Assembly: GCF_900128525.1 (NCBI RefSeq)
Contig: NZ_FQTQ01000063.1
Coordinates: 42,100-106,099, forward strand
Origin: a methanotrophic endosymbiont of Bathymodiolus puteoserpentis (Logatchev)
GTDB lineage: Bacteria; Pseudomonadota; Gammaproteobacteria; Methylococcales; Methylomonadaceae
Direction of reading: 5' to 3'
DNA: 64,000 nt
The notes below the pieces were generated by a model. That model was not told the origin of the DNA, made no database searches, and was given only the letters and a program-made list of their open reading frames with translations. Shown here one piece after another: positions 1-8,512 of this stretch (the stretch's first letter is position 1; every line of letters starts with the position of its first letter). Position numbers and translations under genes: made by a program.

Positions 1-345
1 ACCTTATGGATGTCTGATCTGTTATTTGTCGGGCACTTACCTGTATTAGATGGCAGTTTAAAAGGCTGGTTAAACGTGATTGCTGAATTAGAAAAGCAGT
101 CTTTTGATGTCGTTATCCCAGGGCATGGACCTATTGATCGTGATTGGCCGAAAAGTGTACAAGCAGAAAAACACTACTTACAAAAATTAGCGACCAATGT
201 GAGAGCTAAAATCAAGCAAGGCAAATATTTAGAAGATGTTTTGCAAGATGATGATTCGATATTTAAAGCTCAGTGGCAATTATTTAATGAATTCCATAAA
301 AAGAATTTAAGTAGTGCGTTTGCTGAATTAGAATGGGAAGATTAG
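1..345 (+). CDS. MBL-fold metallohydrolase of the quinoprotein relay type, 3' part only
   Basis: The reading frame is open to the left edge of the window (the codons before the first ATG read T-L-W), so only the C-terminal ~115 residues are present. They include the segment LLFVGHLPVLDGSLKGW and VVIPGHGPID, the latter being the distal metal-binding GHG loop of metallo-beta-lactamase-fold hydrolases. The next gene is a SoxYZ-like quinoprotein-associated carrier, and that pairing is known for the quinoprotein relay zinc metallohydrolases found with PQQ dehydrogenases in methylotrophs. The exact subtype is inference because the N-terminal HxHxDH motif lies outside the window. Confidence 0.8.
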   Translation, partial: TLWMSDLLFVGHLPVLDGSLKGWLNVIAELEKQSFDVVIPGHGPIDRDWPKSVQAEKHYLQKLATNVRAKIKQGKYLEDVLQDDDSIFKAQWQLFNEFHKKNLSSAFAELEWED

Positions 346-356
346 CATTTTAGATT

Positions 357-374
357 AACGGCGCAAGCGCCGTT
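357..374 (+). terminator. Intercistronic GC hairpin
   Basis: A perfect 8-bp inverted repeat (AACGGCGC / GCGCCGTT, 2-nt loop) lies 12 nt after the metallohydrolase stop and about 30 nt before the next gene. It is followed by TATTGTTAT, not a clean T-run, so it may attenuate or protect the transcript instead of fully terminating it. Confidence 0.45.
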
Positions 375-404
375 TATTGTTATATCAGGAAATAGGAACC
401 TTTT

Positions 405-1235
405 ATGAAATTACGAAAATTACTCTGCCTAGTTTTAGTATTTTTACTACCGGCTATGGCATATGCTGCAAAAGATGAAAATCTTTGGAATCAAGTTTTG
501 AAGCAGCAATTCTTTGCTGGGAAACAGCTATTAAAAGGTGATGATATTATTCAGCTAAGCACGCCAGTACGTGCCGAAGATCCTGCTTTAGTTCCGATAA
601 AAGTAACAGCGAGCTTCTTACAGACTAAAGAAAAGTATATTAAGCGTATTTTATTAGTGATTGATAAAAATCCATTTCCTTTTGTCGGTGAGTTTGAATT
701 TACCCCCGATAGCGGCAAGGCGGATATTGCTATGCGAGTTCGAGTGAATACGTACAGCTATATACGTGCGATTGCTGAAATGAATACCGGCGAACATTAT
801 ATGGTTAAAAAGTTTGTTAAAGCGAGTGGAGGCTGTTCCGCGCCGATTGGTGCAGATTATGATGCGGCTATGGCACGTTTAGGGAAAATGAAATTTAGAC
901 TTGATAAAAAAATCCAAGATGGCAAGCCAACTATGGCGCAATTACTCATTAGCCATCCTAATATTACTGGTATGCAAATGGATCAGGTGACACGATTTAA
1001 GCGTCGCGCACATTTTATTAAACAGATAAAAGTCACGTTTAATGAGAAGCCGATTCTAACGGCTAAAACGGATATTGCGATTAGCTCTGACCCTAATTTT
1101 CGGTTTTACTTTGTACCTACAGAGGCAGGGGAATTAAAAGCAGAATTTACCGATACGTCTTGTGAAAGTCCAGTTAGTCGAGATGTTTGTGAACCAGGGA
1201 AGTCTTATACTCAAACATATAGAATTATCCCTTAA
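405..1235 (+). CDS. Quinoprotein dehydrogenase-associated SoxYZ-like carrier protein
   Basis: A periplasmic protein of 276 residues. It has an N-terminal signal peptide (KLLCLVLVFLLPAMAYA, cleavage about residue 21-22), then a SoxY-like half and a SoxZ-like half fused in one chain. The GGCS motif with Cys144 matches the position of the SoxY carrier cysteine, although the canonical C-terminal GGCGG is altered and lies at the domain junction. Family members sit beside PQQ dehydrogenases and zinc metallohydrolases and probably carry a covalently bound intermediate or help a quinoprotein redox relay; the substrate is unknown. The spacing and orientation with the preceding metallohydrolase fit one operon. 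Confidence 0.85.
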   Translation: MKLRKLLCLVLVFLLPAMAYAAKDENLWNQVLKQQFFAGKQLLKGDDIIQLSTPVRAEDPALVPIKVTASFLQTKEKYIKRILLVIDKNPFPFVGEFEFTPDSGKADIAMRVRVNTYSYIRAIAEMNTGEHYMVKKFVKASGGCSAPIGADYDAAMARLGKMKFRLDKKIQDGKPTMAQLLISHPNITGMQMDQVTRFKRRAHFIKQIKVTFNEKPILTAKTDIAISSDPNFRFYFVPTEAGELKAEFTDTSCESPVSRDVCEPGKSYTQTYRIIP

Positions 1236-1334
1236 CTGCCTTTCGGAGAAGTAGCCACTCCTATCTTGTTAAAGCTATATTTGAGGAAGAGGGTGTTAAA
1301 ATAGGTGGGGATCTGAACGGCTATTAAAAAAAGC

Positions 1335-1604
1335 TTAACGCTCCACCTTTATTGTTTTATTTTTTAATTCATCATTCTCTAATTGCCAGCTGACTTTGAT
1401 ATTAAAACGCTGTTCATTGCCATCTTGGGCGGCACTTAACTTGAGTTTCATCAAACCTTCAGGTTGAAAGATAATCTCATCTTCTTCATCGCTAAATTTT
1501 AGTTTACCTTTACCTAAGCTCTCACTAATAGCGGCGAGAATTTTTTCGATGCTTTTGGCATCTTGTAAGGATTCATGTCGAAAACTTTTCTTTTCTTGTT
1601 TCAT
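1335..1604 (-). CDS. Amphi-Trp domain protein (GAK system)
   Basis: An 89-residue protein, last gene of the ten-gene minus-strand operon. It has the small alpha/beta layout of the amphi-Trp family: an N-terminal helix (DAKSIEKILAAISESLGKG), an acidic strand (DEEDEIIFQPEG), and a final amphipathic strand ending in VSWQLE with the family tryptophan. The start ATG overlaps the stop of the metallophosphatase (ATGA), implying translational coupling. Amphi-Trp, an ATP-grasp enzyme and an HprK-related kinase define the GAK gene set; all three are present in this operon. Whether this protein is a substrate or a scaffold is unknown. Confidence 0.8.
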   Translation of the reverse strand: MKQEKKSFRHESLQDAKSIEKILAAISESLGKGKLKFSDEEDEIIFQPEGLMKLKLSAAQDGNEQRFNIKVSWQLENDELKNKTIKVER

Positions 1605-2932
1605 GACTGAGTGAGGGGAGGTTGAAAAAGTTTAATATAGGGATAATCGGTACTAATACCTAGTACGCGGCCTTGTGGTTGGAAAATGGTAACGGCAGCT
1701 CCGTGACCTTGCTGTGTACCGATATGCTCTTTCTTGCGTGTATTTCGGTCAACCGAGGCATCACATTCAAAATTGACCATGCCTTTGCGCAGCATAATAC
1801 GTTGACCGTAACGTAAGTTTTTATGCCCGTGAACAATGGCATAAATGCCTTTTTCACGTAACATTTTATTGCCTTGTTTGGTCATTGGCATATCAATATC
1901 ACGATATTTGGTACGTATAGTATTGGCTAAAGGGCCATAGTAAAAATCAAAGATTTCATCATGTAGGTGTTTTTTGAATTGCTGGTTTAGGTATTTAACC
2001 CCTTTTTCACAAACCATATGGGCAATATGATCATCTATACCTGCATGGACATATAAAAAAGAGCCTTTATGTAGCGCTAAGCGCATTTTCTTAAAATACC
2101 AGTGAAATTCACCGTCTTTATCTAGAAATAATTCCTGCCATTTGATTGCTGCAGCATAAGCAATACGTAAGTCTAGGTCGGCTTTATGCAGGTCTTGTTC
2201 AAATTCATTGATTTTTTCACGTAAACGTTTAATTTCCTTGTTAATGATTTTTTCTGACAAAATACCTTTTGCAGCTTTAGGGAAAGTATCAAACCAGTCC
2301 TCTGAAGGGTATAAGCGTTTACGACACTCCTGTTCATTAGGCACATGTTTTAGTGCATGTTTACCTTGTAAATATTCCTGCTGAATTTCTTTTAAAAAGG
2401 GAATCGCTTTAGCACCCATACGAATGAAGAAGTGCTCGCTTCTTGGGTCTTTATTTAAATTAACGGCATGTATTCCTAATTTAACGCGAATATCATGATT
2501 ACCTGCAAGAATATGTACTTTGGCACCGCTCTTAATTAATAAACGAATGCAGCGTAGCAGCCTTAAATTACTCGGGCCTTTATCAAAGCAATCACCCCCA
2601 ATAACAAAATGCGCTTTGCGACCTGCAGACGTTAACTTAAATTGCTGGTCATAAGCTCCCGTTTTTTTGATGCCACCAGAGGCAACGAGTGAGGCAATAA
2701 AGGCATCAGTATCGGCATGTAGATCAGAAAAGAAAAAAATTGGGGATTTGGGCCATATCCAAGGATTTTCGTGTAAGGTTTGTTGCAATTGCTCAACGAG
2801 TCCAACGGGGCTACTGAAATCTTTACCGGAAGAATGAATTTTTCCTAATGGCCAGTTTTGCACTTTTTTAGGTAGCAGGGTACGAATCCATTTTTGGCCT
2901 TTATAGATAGGTAATTTAAGTGTATTAAGCAT
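1601..2932 (-). CDS. PPP-like metallophosphatase
   Basis: A 443-residue calcineurin-like phosphoesterase. The metal-site signature is complete: D70-x-H72 in FFFSDLHAD, GDCFDKGP at 113-120 (the GDxxDRG block with K for R), GNHD at 144-147, His296 in YVHAGID and HGH at 368-370. This GD/GNH spacing resembles Ser/Thr protein phosphatases of the PPP class more than nucleotidases. A long helical insert (about 185-290) with many charged residues separates the two halves. It starts 5 nt after the histidine phosphatase stop, so it is co-transcribed. By inference it removes phosphate from whatever the operon's kinases modify; the substrate is unknown. Confidence 0.8.
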   Translation of the reverse strand: MLNTLKLPIYKGQKWIRTLLPKKVQNWPLGKIHSSGKDFSSPVGLVEQLQQTLHENPWIWPKSPIFFFSDLHADTDAFIASLVASGGIKKTGAYDQQFKLTSAGRKAHFVIGGDCFDKGPSNLRLLRCIRLLIKSGAKVHILAGNHDIRVKLGIHAVNLNKDPRSEHFFIRMGAKAIPFLKEIQQEYLQGKHALKHVPNEQECRKRLYPSEDWFDTFPKAAKGILSEKIINKEIKRLREKINEFEQDLHKADLDLRIAYAAAIKWQELFLDKDGEFHWYFKKMRLALHKGSFLYVHAGIDDHIAHMVCEKGVKYLNQQFKKHLHDEIFDFYYGPLANTIRTKYRDIDMPMTKQGNKMLREKGIYAIVHGHKNLRYGQRIMLRKGMVNFECDASVDRNTRKKEHIGTQQGHGAAVTIFQPQGRVLGISTDYPYIKLFQPPLTQS

Positions 2933-2937
2933 AAGTT

Positions 2938-3633
2938 TTAATCCGTAAATTGACTGTGTGCTTTTCTAATTTTCCATGCGCCGGCGATATGCTGCCAGTT
3001 ATTTCCCGCTTGATATTCAATGAAAATAGGCTGGCAATGGAACATACTTAATTGAGCAATTTGCTCATATTGTAATAAGCCTAAATGATAGGCGGCATGA
3101 CGAAAAGCGGCACCATGGCCAACAAATATTTTGATTTGATCCACTTGGCTTTGCTGGTACAGTGCCTGCATTTCTACTGTTAATAAATTAGCCACGCGTT
3201 GACCTGCATCGAGTAAAGACTCGGCTCCTTGAAACGGTAAGCAAAAATGACTATCAGATTTCCAGCCTTTCGGTAAATTTGCATAGCGGGGGTCTTGTTG
3301 GACTATATCAGTAATTTGTTGCATTGATAAATTAGCCGCACTACCCACGCCACGTTCTGCTAATTCAGTGTACTCTTGTATGGAGTATATCGAGCCATTT
3401 AAGCCTTGAGTTAAGGTGTTTGCTGTCTGCCAAGCACGTAATAATCTTGATGACGCAATCACAGGGTTAATCTGACACTTAAACTGGGTGCATCGCTCTT
3501 CTATTAAGTCAGCAAGCGTATTAGCTTGGAAAAATCCTTTTTCTGTTAAAGGAAAAGGTTGATGCGCACTGGGTGTATCAGTTAGTTGCTGATAATCACC
3601 ATGCCTAATCAAAGCGGCAATAACTTTTGCCAT
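2938..3633 (-). CDS. Histidine phosphatase family protein
   Basis: A 231-residue member of the phosphoglycerate-mutase/histidine-phosphatase superfamily. The catalytic RHG is at residues 10-12 (IRHGDY), a second arginine is in ASSRLLRAWQTA, and the C-terminal catalytic His is in VGHGAAFRHAAYH. It is coupled to the upstream SixA-Nudix gene through a TAATG overlap. It is the second histidine phosphatase in this operon. The assignment to a family is safe; the substrate (phosphoprotein, phospho-sugar or other) cannot be read from sequence. Confidence 0.8.
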   Translation of the reverse strand: MAKVIAALIRHGDYQQLTDTPSAHQPFPLTEKGFFQANTLADLIEERCTQFKCQINPVIASSRLLRAWQTANTLTQGLNGSIYSIQEYTELAERGVGSAANLSMQQITDIVQQDPRYANLPKGWKSDSHFCLPFQGAESLLDAGQRVANLLTVEMQALYQQSQVDQIKIFVGHGAAFRHAAYHLGLLQYEQIAQLSMFHCQPIFIEYQAGNNWQHIAGAWKIRKAHSQFTD

Positions 3634-4607
3634 TATGCTTTCTTGCTGCTTAGGTTCGCGGCTAGTGTTGCAAACATCGTTTGTAGCGACTTTTGTTTAA
3701 CCACTGAGCTTGCTTTTTTTAGAGATAACCATTGCCGTCTGCGATGATTTTCTTGCCACTCATGGTCATCTACCATGTCTGTTACTGCCATTGGGTAAAC
3801 TTGTACTGTACAAGTGCCACCCCATTTTTTATGTGGATAGTGACCAATCATGTGCTCACTGATAATACCGCGTACACCTGCCTCTTCCCAGGCTTCAATT
3901 GCCGCTGATGCGGGTGCTGTATAACCTGGTTCAATAATGCCTTTGGGAATGCCCCAATGATGATTGCCGCTAGAGGAAATAATTAAAATTTGTAATTTAC
4001 CTTTTTCTATGCGGTAAGGAATCGCGGCTGACTGAGAATAGTAATAAGTGGGCCTTTTACGTTTCTCTAGCCCACTCAAGCCATTAAAAATAAATCTTTT
4101 CGGTAGTGTCGCAGGGCGAGTGATGGATTCGACGGTGGCACAGCCTTTATGTAGTAAGCCCCAATGATCTGGCATGCTTAAAATAGCTAAGGTAGCCGTA
4201 GGTAAAAGCTTTCCATCTTCAGGTCTTTGTAGCTTACCGTTATGCAGGTTCTCGATTAAGTTTTCTAAACTGGGATTATGGCCAATTAATAACACGCGTG
4301 CTGAGGATTCTGGACAATCGTTGAGTACATTCTTCAAATCGGTTAATCCTGCTGCATAAATACGCTCGTCAAAGTGAACGTGTTTAGCCGTTAACCCCAT
4401 CGCTTTGGCAAGTTTTTCGGCGGTATTCTTTGCACGTTTTGCGGGGGAACTGATAATAAAATCAGGAATTAGGCCTTGTTGCTGTAACCAAGCGCCCATA
4501 CGCTGGGCATCTCGCTTACCGCGATTTTTAAGCGGCCTCTCAAAGTCACTGGCATCAATATTCCAATCAGATTTACCATGCCGTAATACCAGTAATTGCC
4601 TACTCAT
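3633..4607 (-). CDS. SixA-like phosphohistidine phosphatase fused to a Nudix hydrolase
   Basis: A 324-residue two-domain protein. Residues 1-150 are SixA-like: LRHGKSDW with His10, SSPAKRAKNTAE, and IGHNPSLENL with His110. Residues 185-320 are a Nudix hydrolase whose box is at about 223-245 (GIIEPGY...EAWEEAGV). The arginine that usually precedes the first box glutamate is isoleucine here, but the catalytic E-x-x-E-E core is kept. SixA proteins remove phosphate from phosphohistidine; Nudix enzymes of the diphosphoinositol/Ap4A type cleave X-linked diphosphates. The fusion suggests one substrate chain passing both activities. The gene overlaps both neighbours by one base (TAATG), indicating tight coupling. 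Confidence 0.85.
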   Translation of the reverse strand: MSRQLLVLRHGKSDWNIDASDFERPLKNRGKRDAQRMGAWLQQQGLIPDFIISSPAKRAKNTAEKLAKAMGLTAKHVHFDERIYAAGLTDLKNVLNDCPESSARVLLIGHNPSLENLIENLHNGKLQRPEDGKLLPTATLAILSMPDHWGLLHKGCATVESITRPATLPKRFIFNGLSGLEKRKRPTYYYSQSAAIPYRIEKGKLQILIISSSGNHHWGIPKGIIEPGYTAPASAAIEAWEEAGVRGIISEHMIGHYPHKKWGGTCTVQVYPMAVTDMVDDHEWQENHRRRQWLSLKKASSVVKQKSLQTMFATLAANLSSKKA

Positions 4608-5710
4608 TATTCTGCCTCTATGCTAATGTTTTGCTGGAAATAAGATTGTAGTGCTGCAAAATCAACTTTACCACTGACTTCATAAACTCTGACTTTAGAT
4701 AAAATATCCAGGTAATTTTGTTCGTTTAATTTAGCATTTTCAGTTAAGAAATGACCGGCCTTATTTTGATAAAAAGGTCCGGGTGACTTCATAATCGGAG
4801 CTAATAAATCGCGTCGGTTATTGAGGTCAACCTGAGTGACTTGGCAAGTTTGTTTGCTGTTATGTTGCCAGTTTAATACGATAAAGGCTTGTAAAGGCTT
4901 GGCAGTCGCAATGCGATCTTTGCCGTAAATACTGACAATATCAACATCGTATTTTTGCTCTAAATCCCAAAGTTGTTGCTGCGGTAATTTAAGTAATTGT
5001 TCACGGCTCTTTTCAGGTATTAATCCTTGTAGGCGTGGGTTGGTTACAATAGTGCCAGGATTAATGCGAGGTAATTTGGCAATACCTTCGGCTTCTACGC
5101 CATTTTCATCGCGAATAAATAAACGGTCATTGCTTAAGAAATTGATGTTTTCATTATCCATTAAGCGCAGCATAAAAGTAGATTTTCCGCCGCCTGAAAA
5201 AGCAGCAATAGCGTAGGCCTTATTGTTATACACAACCCCAGCAGCATGACAAATCAACCAATGATGTTGTTGCAACCAATTCATGTGCTGGTTATTAATA
5301 AAATTAATCACTTGATTTGTGTTTTCTAGGCAAGGGCCAGCTGCAATTCTCTGAGTTTCACTTTGTAAAAATACCATGCCGGTACGAAATTTACGAATGA
5401 GTCGACCCCCTTCAATATTGTAAAAAACATCTTTTCTACCTTTTTTTCCCGCTTCTCTTGGCCAATTTTGAAAGGGGTATTTTAAGTTTGGCTCAGGGCA
5501 ATCAATCGTGATAACGGTCATATCTACTGCGGTAGGAGCAATAGTAATATGTCGAAAATAGTGAGCGAGTTCGTCAAGCAGGGGCGAAGAATTGCTTTGT
5601 AATTGAATAACAGACTTCCCGCATTGGAGATATAATGTGCGCTCCAATAGAGTATAGTTTTGTATTAATTCAGCACTTACAGTTTGTAATGAGGTGTTCG
5701 ATGTAATCAC
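4607..5710 (-). CDS. HprK-related kinase B (GAK system)
   Basis: A 367-residue protein similar to the C-terminal kinase domain of HPr kinase/phosphorylase. It has a P-loop AAFSGGGKST near residues 169-178, CHAAG near 154-158 at the position of the HprK histidine region, and LSNDRLF after the P-loop where HprK has its catalytic aspartate segment. No HPr or PTS gene is in the window. This family (HprK-related kinase B) is described as a partner of a specific ATP-grasp enzyme and an amphi-Trp protein, and both are here. Its phosphorylation target is unknown. It ends in TAATG with the SixA-Nudix gene. Confidence 0.85.
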   Translation of the reverse strand: MITSNTSLQTVSAELIQNYTLLERTLYLQCGKSVIQLQSNSSPLLDELAHYFRHITIAPTAVDMTVITIDCPEPNLKYPFQNWPREAGKKGRKDVFYNIEGGRLIRKFRTGMVFLQSETQRIAAGPCLENTNQVINFINNQHMNWLQQHHWLICHAAGVVYNNKAYAIAAFSGGGKSTFMLRLMDNENINFLSNDRLFIRDENGVEAEGIAKLPRINPGTIVTNPRLQGLIPEKSREQLLKLPQQQLWDLEQKYDVDIVSIYGKDRIATAKPLQAFIVLNWQHNSKQTCQVTQVDLNNRRDLLAPIMKSPGPFYQNKAGHFLTENAKLNEQNYLDILSKVRVYEVSGKVDFAALQSYFQQNISIEAE

Positions 5711-5811
5711 GTATTTATTGGTTTTGTTAAGTAATCGTGCAAAATTATGTGCACAAAAAGTAGATTCGAATTTACAAACCCTGTGAGATTTTAATGCGCT
5801 TTTTTAGCAAT

Positions 5812-5829
5812 GGCGGACTAAAGTCCGCC
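5812..5829. repeat. Small perfect hairpin between ATP-grasp and kinase genes
   Basis: GGCGGACT and AGTCCGCC form an 8-bp inverted repeat with a 2-nt loop, 18 bp beyond the ATP-grasp stop in the operon direction. No U-tract follows on the minus strand. It may be an mRNA processing or stability element dividing the operon, or the remnant of a dispersed repeat. Confidence 0.5.
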
Positions 5830-5846
5830 CTACCGTTTTTAGGTAT

Positions 5847-6794
5847 CTATGCATTCATTAGTCTGTTTTGGGCTAGTATTGTTGGTTCTACTAACGTCGG
5901 CTTAGGGCTCTTTAATGCTGTTAGGACATGCTCGACATAAAGTGTAGCAACATCTAGGTTTAAACCTTCTTTTCCACCGCGAAAGCCACCAAAAGCAGAG
6001 ACTTCAAAAACAATGGCAGAGTTTTCCGTTTCAGCGACATCTACGGTGGTGTAAGTCATGCCAAATAAATTTTGCGCTTTGGTCGCCATGGCAATAATTT
6101 CATCTGATGGCTCGGCTGCTGCATAGCTGCCGCCACTATTAATCGTAGTATTCCATGCATCTTTTTTACCGACTCGAGCATAAGCACCTAAATAGCGCCC
6201 GCCGAGAAACATTAAGCCCATATCACGGCCACCTAAAGCAACTTTTTGCTGGATATACATCATTTTGTTATCCGTTTTAAAGGCTTCGACTGCTTTGCGT
6301 ATTTTTGCTTTGCCATCTTTTTTACTAATGACGCACATGCCGCGAGCTTTAGTTGAATAGAGCGGTTTGAAAATAGCTTCACCGTATAATTCAACGGTTT
6401 CAATGGCAGTTGTGATATCTTCGGTAATCATGGTTTTAGGCATGGGAATATTTGCATTACGCAAAGTGACTGTACAGCTTAGGCGGTTAATTAAGCGTAA
6501 TATTCTTCCCGGGTTGCTACAAACTTTAACGCCTGAATTTTCTGCAATACGTAATAACTCTAAGCGATCTAAACTATTGGGTGAATAATGATGGCCTATT
6601 TTTTTAATAATAATGGCGTCTAAATCGCACAAATTATGCTGTTGATAATTAAGTGAATTAGTTGCTAAGTCTAAAGAAACATCATCCATATCAATGACTA
6701 AACGAAACCCTGTTTTTGTCTCAATTGCATCGGCTAGTGTTTCAGTGGACCACTTTCCGGGCAAGCCGACAACGCCTATTCTTAATTTATCCAA
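5847..6794 (-). CDS. GAK system ATP-grasp enzyme (TTG start)
   Basis: About 315 residues, RimK/glutathione-synthetase-like ATP-grasp fold. The N-terminal preATP part has RIGVVGLPGKWST. Later landmarks are AIFKPLYSTKARGM (ATP-binding strand-loop), YIQQKVALGGRDMG (the ligase hinge), and VFEVSAFGGFRGG near the metal site. I place the start at a TTG at 6794 because AAGGAG lies 7 nt upstream; the longer frame from a GTG at 6818 would put this Shine-Dalgarno inside the coding region. The gene overlaps the upstream PhoU-APH fusion by 8 bp. ATP-grasp enzymes join a carboxylate to an amine or thiol; in this system the acceptor is unknown. Together with kinase B and amphi-Trp it defines the GAK set. 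Confidence 0.85.
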   Translation of the reverse strand: MDKLRIGVVGLPGKWSTETLADAIETKTGFRLVIDMDDVSLDLATNSLNYQQHNLCDLDAIIIKKIGHHYSPNSLDRLELLRIAENSGVKVCSNPGRILRLINRLSCTVTLRNANIPMPKTMITEDITTAIETVELYGEAIFKPLYSTKARGMCVISKKDGKAKIRKAVEAFKTDNKMMYIQQKVALGGRDMGLMFLGGRYLGAYARVGKKDAWNTTINSGGSYAAAEPSDEIIAMATKAQNLFGMTYTTVDVAETENSAIVFEVSAFGGFRGGKEGLNLDVATLYVEHVLTALKSPKPTLVEPTILAQNRLMNA

Positions 6795-8427
6795 TAAAAA
6801 TCTCCTTAATGGGGGCACGGTAAGCCTCTCTATGTTTGGTATTCAAGTTGAGTACCTGTTCTAGTAATAGTCGGGAACGGTAAAACATGGCTTTAGCCAA
6901 AGTTTTATCCAAGGTGAAACGAGTGGAGCTGGCTAAAGAACGTGCTAGGCCTAAAGCTAGCCGAAGTTCAAAAGTATCATCTTTATGTTGTCGTGCAAAT
7001 TCGGCAGCAAATTGATAGATTGCTAGGTTAACTTGTAAGACGCGCTCTTTATGCGTTTGATTAAGTGCTTTTAAGCGATAATTCGAGACCATAAAGACGG
7101 AAATATCTTGGACATAATCCATAAAACAAGAGCGGTGTAAGTCGATAAAGTTAATTTTATTATATTGTGGGTCATAAATAATATTATCAGTATTAAAATC
7201 ACCATGTATATAGACAGAAAAAGGAGCAGCAAGTGTTTTCTCTAGTTTATGTGCTTGTTGCAATAATTCAGAAAATGAAGGAATACTGATGCCTGCAATG
7301 TACGTATGTTGTTGCTGAAAGCTGGGGTGAATCGCATAAACATCCGATATACGTTTTTGTAATTGCTCTATATATTGTGCATTGACAGGGCTTTTTCGTT
7401 GAGTCTTTTGCCAAATATCAGAGAGTGTAAGGCAGAGCTGTTTTAGTGATGTCTTTTGTAATTTGTCAGAGCCTTGTAATAATATATTTTCAAAAGTACT
7501 CCCCGCTAAATGTTCAATTAATAAGGCAGCAGACTGCCCTTTTTTTTGATAAGACAGTATTGCAGGCGCAATGCCAGGGTATATCTTATGCCAGCGTTCC
7601 ACGCATTGATATTCTTCTTTAAGTTTTTGTTTTTTGCCTTCTTTAAAGATAGCAATAATATCTTCTTTATTAGCTTCACTAACCCCTGATATAGCACTGC
7701 CTGAGCGAGTTTCAGCTAGGGTATCCAAGACTAGGTTTTTGCTGGCACCCTTTTTATGTAAATGATCTACACAGCGGGATAATGAGTCATAGCGGTCTAC
7801 GCTAATCGTTTGGCCTAAGTTGTTCGATAATGTCGCATCGCAAATTTTCAGTAGGGCATCGCCCATAGATTTAATACTTTTTAGGACAAATAGAGCGGCA
7901 ATAAGCTCATCAGTATGTTTTTTTGTTTTAAGTGCTTTACTATATTTATTAATGAGTTGCTCACAATGATGACTTAATTTTTGTTGAATTTCTGCTATTT
8001 TAAGTGCTTGTTGTGTGTCACGATCTTGATTGGCGCGTGCAATGAGGCTAATACCTAAAGCAACACGATCAAGTAGTTGCTCATATTCATCACCAAAGTC
8101 ATAATCGTTATTCTGAAATCCAGTAATGTGGTGTGTGCAGTCTAAACATAACTCAGCAATGCGCTCTAAGTTATTGGCGATATTATTAATCGAGCGGAAG
8201 GTAACAGCATTGCTTTCATTATCACCGGCTTTAAGGCGTTCTTGGTAGCTGTCATTATGTAAACGTATTTTTAGGTTATGAATATAGCCGATGCGATCAA
8301 AACTAGTGCTAATAGTACTGGTTTCCGTATTGGCAATATAATTTTGCAAATTGGCTATTTGTGTACCGACCTCAACAATAAGAAAACATAGGTTGCTACG
8401 CTGATTTTTTTGTAGTTGAGTGGACAA
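6787..8427 (-). CDS. PhoU-like domain fused to aminoglycoside-phosphotransferase-type kinase
   Basis: A 546-residue protein starting at TTG, with TAGGA about 9 nt upstream. Residues ~45-230 are all-helical with repeats typical of PhoU/DUF47 proteins (INNIANNLERIAELC near 80-94 and VLKSIKSMGDALLKI near 181-195). Residues ~255-520 are an APH/choline-kinase fold with the catalytic YIHGDFNTDNIIYD (HGD at 408-410) and FIDLHRS as the DFG-like metal loop. The fusion couples a phosphate-sensing type of helical module to a small-molecule or protein kinase. It is followed with overlap by the ATP-grasp gene, so both act in the same operon. The substrate is unknown. Confidence 0.75.
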   Translation of the reverse strand: MSTQLQKNQRSNLCFLIVEVGTQIANLQNYIANTETSTISTSFDRIGYIHNLKIRLHNDSYQERLKAGDNESNAVTFRSINNIANNLERIAELCLDCTHHITGFQNNDYDFGDEYEQLLDRVALGISLIARANQDRDTQQALKIAEIQQKLSHHCEQLINKYSKALKTKKHTDELIAALFVLKSIKSMGDALLKICDATLSNNLGQTISVDRYDSLSRCVDHLHKKGASKNLVLDTLAETRSGSAISGVSEANKEDIIAIFKEGKKQKLKEEYQCVERWHKIYPGIAPAILSYQKKGQSAALLIEHLAGSTFENILLQGSDKLQKTSLKQLCLTLSDIWQKTQRKSPVNAQYIEQLQKRISDVYAIHPSFQQQHTYIAGISIPSFSELLQQAHKLEKTLAAPFSVYIHGDFNTDNIIYDPQYNKINFIDLHRSCFMDYVQDISVFMVSNYRLKALNQTHKERVLQVNLAIYQFAAEFARQHKDDTFELRLALGLARSLASSTRFTLDKTLAKAMFYRSRLLLEQVLNLNTKHREAYRAPIKEIFIG

Positions 8428-8512
8428 TTGGTTTTTCCTAGGTATAGTTTTTGTGATATTTCGGTTGGTTTAAATAATCGCCCAGGGGCAATCGTAACAG
8501 AGGGTATCGGTG

